Assembly (NCBI GenBank): GCA_945860265.1
Contig: CAMAQF010000013.1
Span: 1 to 64,000, forward strand
Direction: 5' to 3'
DNA: 64,000 bases
Source: Emticicia agri
GTDB taxonomy: Bacteria > Bacteroidota > Bacteroidia > Cytophagales > Spirosomataceae
Of this stretch, positions 47,686 to 56,842 are shown piece by piece. The notes beneath the pieces are model-generated. The model was not told where the DNA came from and did no database searches. It was given only the letters and a program-made list of their open reading frames with translations. A program made the position numbers and the translations under genes. Numbering within the stretch: the first letter of the stretch is position 1; the number at the start of each line of letters is the position of its first letter.

Positions 47686-49731
47686 ATGAAAAAAATACAC
47701 TTTATTGCGGTTGCTCTATTTTGTGCATCGATTGCTCATGCACAAAAACCAATTCAGCCAACCTTAGGTTTTCGCTCAGTAAAAACATTGAAAGCTAATG
47801 GTTTAGAATTTAAAGACCTCAATAAAAACGATAAACTCGATAAGTACGAAGATTGGCGTTTACCGCAAGAATCCCGAATCAAAGATTTGATTTCGCAAAT
47901 GACTCTTGAGGAAAAAATAGGCTTTATGATTATCAGTACCACTCGAATGGCTGGCGATAACGTTTTTCAGGCAAATGCCCCAAGAACTGAAATCACAAGT
48001 GGGTTTAATGAAGAAGATTTGATACAACCCAACAATATGTTCACTCGAAAACCATTGGCGGTGCCGATGATGTCCTCAGCAGGAACAACAAAAGGGGTGA
48101 TGAATTTTAAGCTTCGCCATTTTATTTTGCGAGCTAATACAAATGCCAAAACAATGGCTGATTGGTCGAATAATTTGCAGGCATTGTGCGAAACCTCACG
48201 TTTGGGGATTCCTGCCATTGTTGCTTCTAATCCACGAAATCACGTAACCGTCGATGCTTCGGTTGGTTTAAGTGTTGGCACAACCATTTTCTCAAAATGG
48301 CCAGGAGAATTGGGTATGGCTGCCATGCGAGATTTGAAATTGACGCGTGAGTTTGCCGAAATCGCCGCTAAAGAATGGGCTTCAGTCGGACTCAGAAAAG
48401 GTTATATGTACATGGCTGACCTATCGACTGAACCACGTTGGCAGCGTACAGAAGGAACATTTGGCGAAGATGCCGATTTAGCTTCCAGCATGATTCGTGA
48501 AATAGTTTTGGGTTTTCAAGGCACAAAACTCAATAAAAACTCGGTTGCTATGACAACCAAACATTTCCCAGGTGGCGGCCCACAAGAAGGCGGACAAGAT
48601 TCGCACTTTGATTGGGGAAAGTATGCACATTACCCAGGAGGAATGTTTGATTATCACGTAAAACCTTTCAAAGCTGCCATAGATGCAGGTACATCTTCTA
48701 TCATGCCCTATTATTCTGCCCCGAAAGATAAAAGCATGGAAGCGGTAGGCTTTTCTTATAATAAGGCAATTATTCAAGATTTATTACGTAAAAAACTTGG
48801 TTTCAAAGGCATCATTAATTCAGATACTGGCCCAATTGATATGATGCCATGGGGAGTTGAAAGTCTGAGCATTACCGAACGCTACAAAAAAGCATTGGAT
48901 GCTGGAGTTGATATTTTTTCGGGCGGAGCAGACCCAGCTCTTTTACTCGAAACTGTCAAAAAAGGCATGGTAACAGAAGCCCGAATCGATGAGTCTATCG
49001 CTAAATTATTGAAAGAAAAATTTGATTTAGGCTTATTTGAAAACCCTTATGTTGATGTAGAAAATGCCGTAAAAACAGTTGGAAATGCTGAATTTCAGAA
49101 AAAAGCTGATTTGGCTCTCCGAAAATCAATTGTTTTACTCAGAAATGATGAAAAACTATTGCCGATAAGCAAAAAAAGCGATGGTCGCCCTACAAAAGTA
49201 TATTTTGAAACTTATAAAGAAAGTAGTGGAAGAGGTCAAAGCCAAGGAACGTCCATTAATGTGAATAAGCCTAAGATTCAAAACCCAAATATCGAATTTG
49301 TTTCAACCAAAGAAGACGCCGATGTTGTCTTATTATGGTTGATTCCAAGTGCTGGCGGTTTATTTAGTTCGGGTGGACAAGCCATTGAATTGAGTCTTTC
49401 AAAAAATAAAATTGATGTAGCCCATGTCAATGAAATTTTGAATGCCAAACCTACTATTTTGGCTATCAACTTTACAAATCCATGGGTGATTGATGAGATT
49501 GAAAGCGGAACGCCGCCCAAGCGTAAAGCTAAAACCATTTTAGCAACTTTCGGAACAACCCAAGATGCACTTTTGGACATTGTGAGCGGAGCATTTAACC
49601 CAACAGGAAAAATGCCATTTACGATACCAATTTCTGAAAAAGCCGTACAAGAAAACAAATCAGATGTACCGGGTTATTTAGAGTCAAAAGGTTATGGTCT
49701 ATTTATGTTCGGTACTGGATTGAGCTATTAA
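47686..49731 (+). CDS. glycoside hydrolase family 3 protein
   Basis: ISQMTLEEKIGFM...WQRTEGTFGEDADLASSMIREIVLGFQG...KHFPGGGPQEGGQDSHF...GFKGIINSDTGPIDMMPWGVE. Confidence 0.93.
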   Translation: MKKIHFIAVALFCASIAHAQKPIQPTLGFRSVKTLKANGLEFKDLNKNDKLDKYEDWRLPQESRIKDLISQMTLEEKIGFMIISTTRMAGDNVFQANAPRTEITSGFNEEDLIQPNNMFTRKPLAVPMMSSAGTTKGVMNFKLRHFILRANTNAKTMADWSNNLQALCETSRLGIPAIVASNPRNHVTVDASVGLSVGTTIFSKWPGELGMAAMRDLKLTREFAEIAAKEWASVGLRKGYMYMADLSTEPRWQRTEGTFGEDADLASSMIREIVLGFQGTKLNKNSVAMTTKHFPGGGPQEGGQDSHFDWGKYAHYPGGMFDYHVKPFKAAIDAGTSSIMPYYSAPKDKSMEAVGFSYNKAIIQDLLRKKLGFKGIINSDTGPIDMMPWGVESLSITERYKKALDAGVDIFSGGADPALLLETVKKGMVTEARIDESIAKLLKEKFDLGLFENPYVDVENAVKTVGNAEFQKKADLALRKSIVLLRNDEKLLPISKKSDGRPTKVYFETYKESSGRGQSQGTSINVNKPKIQNPNIEFVSTKEDADVVLLWLIPSAGGLFSSGGQAIELSLSKNKIDVAHVNEILNAKPTILAINFTNPWVIDEIESGTPPKRKAKTILATFGTTQDALLDIVSGAFNPTGKMPFTIPISEKAVQENKSDVPGYLESKGYGLFMFGTGLSY

Positions 49732-49743
49732 AAGAAAACTCAT

Positions 49744-50082
49744 TTATTTGTAGATTTTCAATAACTGATTTGACAAATTGCCTTCATTTTTCAGCAGTTC
49801 GTTGTGAATATTAAGAGCAAATGCTTTAAAATCAGCATTTTGGGTACAAGCTAAAATACCTGTATGAATTGGATTTTGGTTATGCAAACGAATAAAATCT
49901 CGGCGATTGATTGTCAGAAAAATTCTGTTTTGAGAAACTGCAAACCGCAAAACCTCATCGTCAGGTATCCGTTGATTAGCATTGCCAGCATCAAAAGAAG
50001 TGAGAACATCATGTCCAAAATTTCGCAGTAATTTTACAACAGGTAAAGGAAAGTTTTCGTTGACATAAAGTTTACTCATCAT
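49744..50082 (-). CDS. DUF5615 PIN-like protein (putative toxin)
   Basis: KLYVNENFPLPVVKLLRNFGHDVLTSFDAGNANQRIPDDEVLRFAVSQNRIFLTINRRDFIRLH. Confidence 0.85.
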   Translation of the reverse strand: MMSKLYVNENFPLPVVKLLRNFGHDVLTSFDAGNANQRIPDDEVLRFAVSQNRIFLTINRRDFIRLHNQNPIHTGILACTQNADFKAFALNIHNELLKNEGNLSNQLLKIYK

Positions 50083-50411
50083 GCTTCGGCATTTTCTTGG
50101 ATGTCGATATCAATTTCTTTTTTGTTGGCTTTGTAATAAGCCCAAGCGTTATTAAGGTCTTGTTTTCGTAAAGAAGGGTATGATTTTAGCAAAACGGCAT
50201 CACTCAAACCCTGTTTTTTAAAAGAAACCAAAGTCCAAACAGGAATTCGAGTACGAATAAGACACGCACTTCCACCACAAACGTTGGTCGTTTTTTCGAT
50301 TCCTGGAAATGTTTCGCCGAGTTCTTTTGAAATAAAATTAAGTAACTTAGCCTTTTTCGTAAGCGAAAGTTCTGAAATCAAGGCTTCAAATTTATTGACT
50401 GAAAGTGTCAT
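50079..50411 (-). CDS. DUF433 domain protein (putative antitoxin)
   Basis: NVCGGSACLIRTRIPVWTLVSFKKQGLSDAVLLKSYPSLRKQDLNNAWAYYKANKKEI; 4-bp overlap with the DUF5615 gene. Confidence 0.85.
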   Translation of the reverse strand: MTLSVNKFEALISELSLTKKAKLLNFISKELGETFPGIEKTTNVCGGSACLIRTRIPVWTLVSFKKQGLSDAVLLKSYPSLRKQDLNNAWAYYKANKKEIDIDIQENAEA

Positions 50412-50597
50412 TGCTGAGATTATGATTAAACAAAATTAAAGCTAAAAATGATTTTTTCAAATATTATTTCATGTGCTCTATTCAAATTCGGCGATGGACT
50501 AAATTATAAGTGATTTGGTAGAAAAAATTACTGAAAATTCAAATTTTTAATTAGATTTACAACAAAACAATTAGCAAAATTCAATCAATATAAAACT

Positions 50598-51965
50598 ATG
50601 ACAACCCGTAGAGATTTCATCATCAAATCAGTCATTGCAAGTGCTGGCGTAGCCGTTGGAGGTTCTGCATTTGCAAAACCAACAAGCTTTTCAGCCAAAA
50701 GTTATAACAAAATCGTTGGTGCAAACGACCGTGTGCGTGTAGGTACAATTGGTTTTTCTGACCGTCACCGCTCTTCTCATGTAGGCCCATTCAAAGAACT
50801 TGCAAAAAGTATGAACTTTGAAATGGTAGCAGTTTCAGATTTATGGAGCCGCCGTCGTGAAGAAGGTAAAGCATTTTACCAAAAACAACTCGGTACAGAC
50901 GTAAAGGCTTTCAGAAATAACGAAGAGTTATACGATGCAAAAATGGTCGATGCGGTATTTATGAGTACTGCCGATTTTCAACATGCGATGCACACCGTTG
51001 AGGCAGTAAAAGCTGGCTGCGATGTATATGCCGAAAAACCTTTGGCTGAAACCATGTCAGATGCTCGTGCAGTATTGAAAGCGGTAAAAGATTCAGGTAA
51101 AATTGTTCAAATTGGATCACAACGCCGTAGTGGAGCAAACTATTTTGCTGCTGAAGATTTTATTAAATCTGGTAAGTTCGGCCCAATCGTAATGGTTGAA
51201 TTGATGTGGAATGTAAACCAACCTGAGCGTTGGAGAAGACCAGAACTTGTAAAAGATTTGAAAGAATCAGAAATCGACTGGAAACGTTATTTGCTAAACC
51301 GCCCGTTTGAAGCATTCGATCCACGTAAATACTTAGAATATCGTCTTTTCTGGCCTTATTCTTCAGGTATTCCTGGACAATGGATGAGTCACCAAATTGA
51401 TACGGTTCACTGGTTTAGTGGTTTAGCTCACCCAAGAAGTGCAGTTGCCAACGGAGGAATCTACCAATGGAAAGATGGTCGTACTAATGCCGATACAATG
51501 ACGGTTGTGTTTGATTACGGCCCAGCAAATGACCCAAAAACAGGTTTCCAAGTACAATTTACTTCTCGTTTTTCAAACTCAGCGGGCGAAACTAAAGAAT
51601 TATACTACTCAAATGGTGGTATGATTAATTTGGATACTAACGAAATTTCATCGACTGGTGGTTTGACAGAAGGACATGCCAAAACAATGGGAATGAAAGC
51701 CAATTTATTGCCAAAAATGACTTTACAAGGCGATAAAGTAGCAAGCGATGCCAATACTGGTAATGACCCGTTGACATTCAACCACATCAAAAACTGGATG
51801 GAATGTGTACGTAGCCGTAAAACACCAAATGCTCCGATTGAAGCAGGTTATTCGCACTCAATTGCTAACATTATGGCAACAGCCGCTTACCGTACAGGTA
51901 TGAAAGTTACTTTCGATGAGAAAACGCAAGAAGTAATGGCTGGCGGAAAACCGTTTAAGTATTAA
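50598..51965 (+). CDS. Gfo/Idh/MocA family oxidoreductase (Tat-like leader)
   Basis: TTRRDFIIKSVIASAGVAVGG leader; VRVGTIGFSDRHR...AEKPLAETMSDARAVLKAVKDSGKIVQIGSQRRSG. Confidence 0.93.
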   Translation: MTTRRDFIIKSVIASAGVAVGGSAFAKPTSFSAKSYNKIVGANDRVRVGTIGFSDRHRSSHVGPFKELAKSMNFEMVAVSDLWSRRREEGKAFYQKQLGTDVKAFRNNEELYDAKMVDAVFMSTADFQHAMHTVEAVKAGCDVYAEKPLAETMSDARAVLKAVKDSGKIVQIGSQRRSGANYFAAEDFIKSGKFGPIVMVELMWNVNQPERWRRPELVKDLKESEIDWKRYLLNRPFEAFDPRKYLEYRLFWPYSSGIPGQWMSHQIDTVHWFSGLAHPRSAVANGGIYQWKDGRTNADTMTVVFDYGPANDPKTGFQVQFTSRFSNSAGETKELYYSNGGMINLDTNEISSTGGLTEGHAKTMGMKANLLPKMTLQGDKVASDANTGNDPLTFNHIKNWMECVRSRKTPNAPIEAGYSHSIANIMATAAYRTGMKVTFDEKTQEVMAGGKPFKY

Positions 51966-52020
51966 GAATATAAATTATAAGGAAGTCTTCGCTTTGAGTG
52001 AAGACTTCCTTTTTACAAAA

Positions 52021-53559
52021 CTAATTCCCTCTCAACTCTCGCTTCAAAATCTTCCCAGAAGCCCCCATTGGCAAGCTACTCATAAATTCTACTACACGAG
52101 GATATTTATATGATGCAATTCGCTCTTTTGTCCAAGCAATTAATTCTTTTTCTGAAATATCCATTTCGGGTTTTAGCACAACACAGGCCTTTATTTCTTC
52201 GCCGTATTCGTCGCTTGCTACGCCAATTACTGCTACCATCGAAATGGCAGAATGTTGAATCATTACTTCCTCAACTTCTCGTGGATAAACGTTATAACCG
52301 CCACGAATAATCATATCTTTGGTTCGGTCAACGATAAAATAATAGCCGTCGTCATCTCTGATACCAATATCGCCAGAATGTAGCCAACCATTGATAATTG
52401 TTTCGGCATTTGCATCGGGGCGTTTGTAATAACCTTTCATTACGTTATGCCCACGATAGCAAATTTCACCCTTTTCGTTATCGCCCAATTCATTGCCATT
52501 TTCATCTTTTATACAAACCTCAACTCCCCAAACCGGCGTTCCGACAGAACCAGGCTTACGAACACGGTCTGGATGATTGAACGTCACCACTGGCGAACCT
52601 TCCGACATTCCGTAGCCTTCCAAAATCGCAATATTATATTTTGCTTCAAAATCTTTCAGAACCTGCACAGGCAAAGCCGCTCCACCTGACAAGCAAACTC
52701 GCAACGAACTTGAATCAAATTTATTTGCTTCTGGATAACTCAAAAGCCCCCAATACATCGTTGGAACGCCCGCAAAATGCGTAATTTTTTCGCTCTGAAT
52801 CAAAGAAAGCACCATTTCAGCATCGAATCTTGGTACAAGAATCGCCGTTGCACCTCGAAAAATACAGGCAATCATTCCTACAACTTGTCCAAAAATATGA
52901 AAAAGGGGCAAAACCAACATAGCTCTATCATTATAATTCAAATCTTGCAAATCTTTACTAAGATTGGCATTCAAGAAGAGATTTGAATGCGTAAGTTCTG
53001 CTCCTTTTGGTCGGCCAGTTGTACCAGAAGTATAAATAATGACGGCAGTATCATCGGGTGAAGTAAAATAACTCTGAAAAACGGGCGATTTTCCCGCCAT
53101 CAACATTCCCATTGTTTTTGTTCCTTCAATCGGCGAAGCATCAGTAAATGTTGGGGTAATCAAATAGAAATGTTCACACGAATCGGTCATTTCAAAACCT
53201 GAATGTCCTTCCTGCCCCATTGGCATTTCGGTTGTGCCAATAAAGCAAAAATAGGCTTTTGCTTCAGAATCTTGCAAGTGATAAGCAATTTCATGGCGTT
53301 TCAATAACACACTTAATGGCACAACCGTAGCCCCAGTTTTCAAAATTCCAAAATAAATCATCGGAAAATATGGTAAATTCGGACAAGTCAAAGCCACTTT
53401 ATCGCCATGCCCAATACCGAGCGAAGCCAAACCATTGGCAATCTGATTGGCGGCGGCATCGAGTTGAGCAAATGTAATTCGTTTATCGGCAAAAATTAAA
53501 GCCTCTTTATTTGACGAGTTTCGGGCGTGATGTTCTAAGACTGTTGATAAGTTAAACAT
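52021..53559 (-). CDS. long-chain fatty-acid--CoA ligase (AMP-binding)
   Basis: VIIYTSGTTGRPKGAELTHSNL, GYGMSEGSPVVTFN, LHSGDIGIRDDDGYYFIVDRTKDMIIRGGYNVYPREVEEV; start MFNLSTVLEHHARN at 53559. Confidence 0.95.
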   Translation of the reverse strand: MFNLSTVLEHHARNSSNKEALIFADKRITFAQLDAAANQIANGLASLGIGHGDKVALTCPNLPYFPMIYFGILKTGATVVPLSVLLKRHEIAYHLQDSEAKAYFCFIGTTEMPMGQEGHSGFEMTDSCEHFYLITPTFTDASPIEGTKTMGMLMAGKSPVFQSYFTSPDDTAVIIYTSGTTGRPKGAELTHSNLFLNANLSKDLQDLNYNDRAMLVLPLFHIFGQVVGMIACIFRGATAILVPRFDAEMVLSLIQSEKITHFAGVPTMYWGLLSYPEANKFDSSSLRVCLSGGAALPVQVLKDFEAKYNIAILEGYGMSEGSPVVTFNHPDRVRKPGSVGTPVWGVEVCIKDENGNELGDNEKGEICYRGHNVMKGYYKRPDANAETIINGWLHSGDIGIRDDDGYYFIVDRTKDMIIRGGYNVYPREVEEVMIQHSAISMVAVIGVASDEYGEEIKACVVLKPEMDISEKELIAWTKERIASYKYPRVVEFMSSLPMGASGKILKRELRGN

Positions 53560-53680
53560 GGTTTTAAAATGGTTATTTGGTCTTTGCAAGATATATTTAT
53601 TCTTGTACTTTGAAAAGAAAAAATTGTTTTTATTTGATGTTAAAATTTGCCAAAAGATAGAGAAAAACTATAGAGTAACC

Positions 53681-53720
53681 TTTCCATAGCGAAGGGTTTT
53701 CAACCCCTTCGCTATGGAAA
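53681..53720. repeat. perfect hairpin
   Basis: TTTCCATAGCGAAGGG-(8 nt)-CCCTTCGCTATGGAAA, 16-bp arms. Confidence 0.8.
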
Positions 53721-53841
53721 TATCTCTTGCAAAGGCAATTAATGCCGCCTTAAATAAGCCTAAATCGTAAAAAAACTTTCAAAACAAATAAACAACAAAA
53801 GATATAGCGTAAATTTACTCATAATTACCAACCTTAAAAAA

Positions 53842-54660
53842 ATGACACGTTTTTTAAAAAATTTGATGTTTTTAATTTTAGTCTCATTAACGAGTTTTGC
53901 ACAAATAAACACGCCAGCGTCCAGTCCGTCAACGATCCTTACTCAAACGCTTGGACTAACAAAAATTAAACTTGATTATAGCCGCCCATCGGTAAAAGGT
54001 CGTATAATATTTGGCGATTTAGTGCCTTTCGGGAAAGTTTGGCGAACGGGTGCCAATAAAATCACTTCTATCAAATTTGATGATGAAGTATATGTTCATG
54101 GTTCTGTAATGAAAGCTGGAAGCTACGGGCTTTATACAATCCCAGGCAAAAATGAATGGACGATTATCCTCAATCGTGATGATAAACAATGGGGTTCTTA
54201 TGGCTACGACATAAACAAAGATGTGATTCGTTTCAACGTTCAACCAATGCAACCTAAAGAATTTACCGAAAAAATGAACATCGATTTCGTTGATTTTACG
54301 CCTACAAGCACAAACGTTTCAATCAAATGGGAAAATACCGAATTAAGATTCAATATAGAACAAAGAGGTATTGATGAAAAAATAATGGCTGAAATTGCCG
54401 AAAAAACAGCAAAGTCCGATGCTACAACCGATACATACTTCTCGGCAGCAGGCTTTTATTATCAAAAAGGTGTAAAACTCGACCAAGCATTAACATGGGC
54501 AAATAAGGTTGTCGAAAAACAAAAAGAATATTGGACATACCAACTCGTTGCACGTATTGCAGCTAAACAAAATAATTGTGCAGTAGCCATCCCGAATGCC
54601 GAAAAATCAATGGAATTGGCTAAAAAAGCTGATGATGTCGCTTACATTAAACTAAACTAA
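53842..54660 (+). CDS. DUF2911 domain-containing protein
   Basis: KLDYSRPSVKGRIIFGDLVPFGKVWRTGANKITSIKFDDEVYVHGSVMKAGSYGLYTIPGKNEWTIILNRD. Confidence 0.92.
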   Translation: MTRFLKNLMFLILVSLTSFAQINTPASSPSTILTQTLGLTKIKLDYSRPSVKGRIIFGDLVPFGKVWRTGANKITSIKFDDEVYVHGSVMKAGSYGLYTIPGKNEWTIILNRDDKQWGSYGYDINKDVIRFNVQPMQPKEFTEKMNIDFVDFTPTSTNVSIKWENTELRFNIEQRGIDEKIMAEIAEKTAKSDATTDTYFSAAGFYYQKGVKLDQALTWANKVVEKQKEYWTYQLVARIAAKQNNCAVAIPNAEKSMELAKKADDVAYIKLN

Positions 54661-54704
54661 GCAGTATTGGCTCAATGTAAAAAAGGATATTAGATAAATT
54701 ACTT

Positions 54705-54751
54705 AAACGTGGCACATCTTATTATGAACGATAATGAGATGTGCCACGTTT
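54705..54751. repeat. hairpin element, copy 2 of a covarying pair
   Basis: AAACGTGGCACATCT ... AGATGTGCCACGTTT, 15-bp arms. Confidence 0.78.
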
Positions 54752-54762
54752 TTATTTTCGTA

Positions 54763-54785
54763 GGAACGTCCAAATTGGACGTTCC
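54763..54785. repeat. short perfect palindrome adjacent to the preceding hairpin
   Basis: GGAACGTCCAA-A-TTGGACGTTCC. Confidence 0.75.
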
Positions 54786-54848
54786 CACAGGCAGAAAAAA
54801 TTCACAAAACACCAGTTTCAAATAACAAGTAAATAAATAACTAATTAT

Positions 54849-55931
54849 ATGTTAGAGCAATTAGAAGCCATAAGAGAACGCTTCGAAGAAGTTTCGCAGC
54901 AGATGACGATGCCCGAAATCGTGTCTGATATGACGAAATTTACTCGTTTGAGTAAAGAATACAAAGATTTAGAGAAAATCGTCAATCAACTGAAAGTCTA
55001 TAAAAATATACTTTCAAATATCGAAGGGGCAAAAGATATTATTGCCAACGAAAAAGACGAGGATATGCGTGAAATGGCAAAAGAAGAGTTGGATTCTTTG
55101 ACACCGCAACGTGATGAAATAGAGGCAATTTTAAAAGAAATGCTTATTCCGAAAGACCCGAACGATAGCAAAAACGTAATTCTCGAAATCAGAGCGGGAA
55201 CGGGTGGTGATGAAGCTTCCATTTTTGCGGGGGATTTATTCAGAATGTACCAACGTTTTATTGAAAAACAGCCAGGTTGGAGAATGACACTCCTCGACCA
55301 TAACGAAGGAACAGCAGGTGGCTATAAAGAAATTGTTGTGCAAGTTGAAGGCGATGATGTTTACGGAAAACTCAAATACGAGTCGGGCGTGCATCGTGTG
55401 CAGCGTGTACCTGCTACCGAATCTCAAGGGCGTGTGCATACTTCAGCCGCCACAGTAGCAGCACTTCCCGAAGCCGACGAAGTTGACTTAACAATTAATA
55501 TGAATGATGTCAGAATTGACACTTTCTGTTCGTCGGGTGCGGGTGGACAGTCGGTAAATACCACTTATTCTGCCGTTCGTATGGTACATTTACCATCAGG
55601 TATTACAGTTTCTTGTCAAGATGAGCGTTCGCAAATCAAAAACCGTGAAAAAGCACTTTCGGTCTTGCGTTCGAGACTCTATGAAATGGAAATGACCAAA
55701 CATAACGATGCAATTTCGGCCGAGCGTAAAGGCTTAATTGGCAACGGAGACCGTTCAGATAAAATTAGAACATATAATTATGCCCAAAGCCGTGTAACTG
55801 ACCACCGCATTGGCTATACAGTTTATAATTTACCAACCGTAATGGAAGGTGAAATTGGTGGTTTTATTGAGCAACTACGTATGGCCGATAATGCGGAGAA
55901 GATGAAAGAGGGTGTGATGGCAGTGGCGTAA
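54849..55931 (+). CDS. prfA: peptide chain release factor 1
   Basis: EIRAGTGGDEASIFAGDLFRMY and GGQ motif FCSSGAGGQSVNTTYSAVRMVHLPSGI. Confidence 0.97.
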   Translation: MLEQLEAIRERFEEVSQQMTMPEIVSDMTKFTRLSKEYKDLEKIVNQLKVYKNILSNIEGAKDIIANEKDEDMREMAKEELDSLTPQRDEIEAILKEMLIPKDPNDSKNVILEIRAGTGGDEASIFAGDLFRMYQRFIEKQPGWRMTLLDHNEGTAGGYKEIVVQVEGDDVYGKLKYESGVHRVQRVPATESQGRVHTSAATVAALPEADEVDLTINMNDVRIDTFCSSGAGGQSVNTTYSAVRMVHLPSGITVSCQDERSQIKNREKALSVLRSRLYEMEMTKHNDAISAERKGLIGNGDRSDKIRTYNYAQSRVTDHRIGYTVYNLPTVMEGEIGGFIEQLRMADNAEKMKEGVMAVA

Positions 55932-56051
55932 AAATATAAATCACCACAAAGACACTTAGAACATAAAGCTTCACTTAGGAATTGCTCTTTTACTGCCAAC
56001 TTAGTGAAACTCTGTGCTTTTTAGAAAACTTAGTGGTAAAATTAAAAATCT

Positions 56052-56642
56052 ATGAAACTCTGTTTAGCAACAAATAATGCCCATAAAGTAGAAGAATTAC
56101 AAGCACTTTTGGGCGAAAAAATTCAATTACAAACCCTCCACGAAATAGGTTGTTTTGATGATATTCCCGAAACGGCAACTACTTTCGAGGGCAATTCACT
56201 GCAAAAAGCAATGTATATTTGGGAGCGTTTTCAGATTGATTGCATTGCCGATGATTCAGGTTTGGAAGTTGATGCACTCAATGGCGAACCTGGAGTTTTC
56301 TCAGCACGTTACGCAGGGACGCCTGCCGCAGGCGACCATGGAAATCATGCAAAAAATATTGAAAAATTACTCAAAAACCTCAAAGGTATTGAAAACCGTG
56401 CGGCTCAATTCAGAAGTGTCGTTACATTGCTGATTAATGGAGAGTCTCATTTTTTCGAGGGAATTATTCGTGGAAAAATCACATACGATAGGCACGGAGA
56501 AAAAGGTTTTGGTTACGACCCAATTTTTTTACCAGAAGGCTATGACCGAACTTTTGCTGAAATGACAATGGAAGAAAAAAATCCAATCAGCCATCGAGGT
56601 TTGGCTGTGGCAAAAATGATAGATTTTTTAAATCAGACATAA
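56052..56642 (+). CDS. rdgB: non-canonical purine NTP pyrophosphatase (XTP/dITP)
   Basis: LATNNAHKVEELQALLG...ADDSGLEVDALNGEPGVFSARYAG...GFGYDPIFLPEGYDRTFAEM. Confidence 0.96.
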   Translation: MKLCLATNNAHKVEELQALLGEKIQLQTLHEIGCFDDIPETATTFEGNSLQKAMYIWERFQIDCIADDSGLEVDALNGEPGVFSARYAGTPAAGDHGNHAKNIEKLLKNLKGIENRAAQFRSVVTLLINGESHFFEGIIRGKITYDRHGEKGFGYDPIFLPEGYDRTFAEMTMEEKNPISHRGLAVAKMIDFLNQT

Positions 56643-56842
56643 AAAATGAGCGAGACCATTGGCTTCGCTCAAAAAACTCTTCATAGGTAAAGTAAATCTG
56701 AATTGTCTCAGAAAGGTAATCAATTCTTTTTCTGATGCAAAATTCATAGAAATCCTCTAAAATAACTACTCCATTATTATCTAATACTTGTGCTTTATTA
56801 ACATTATGATTATATTTGTTTAGCTTATAATGATAATAAGGC

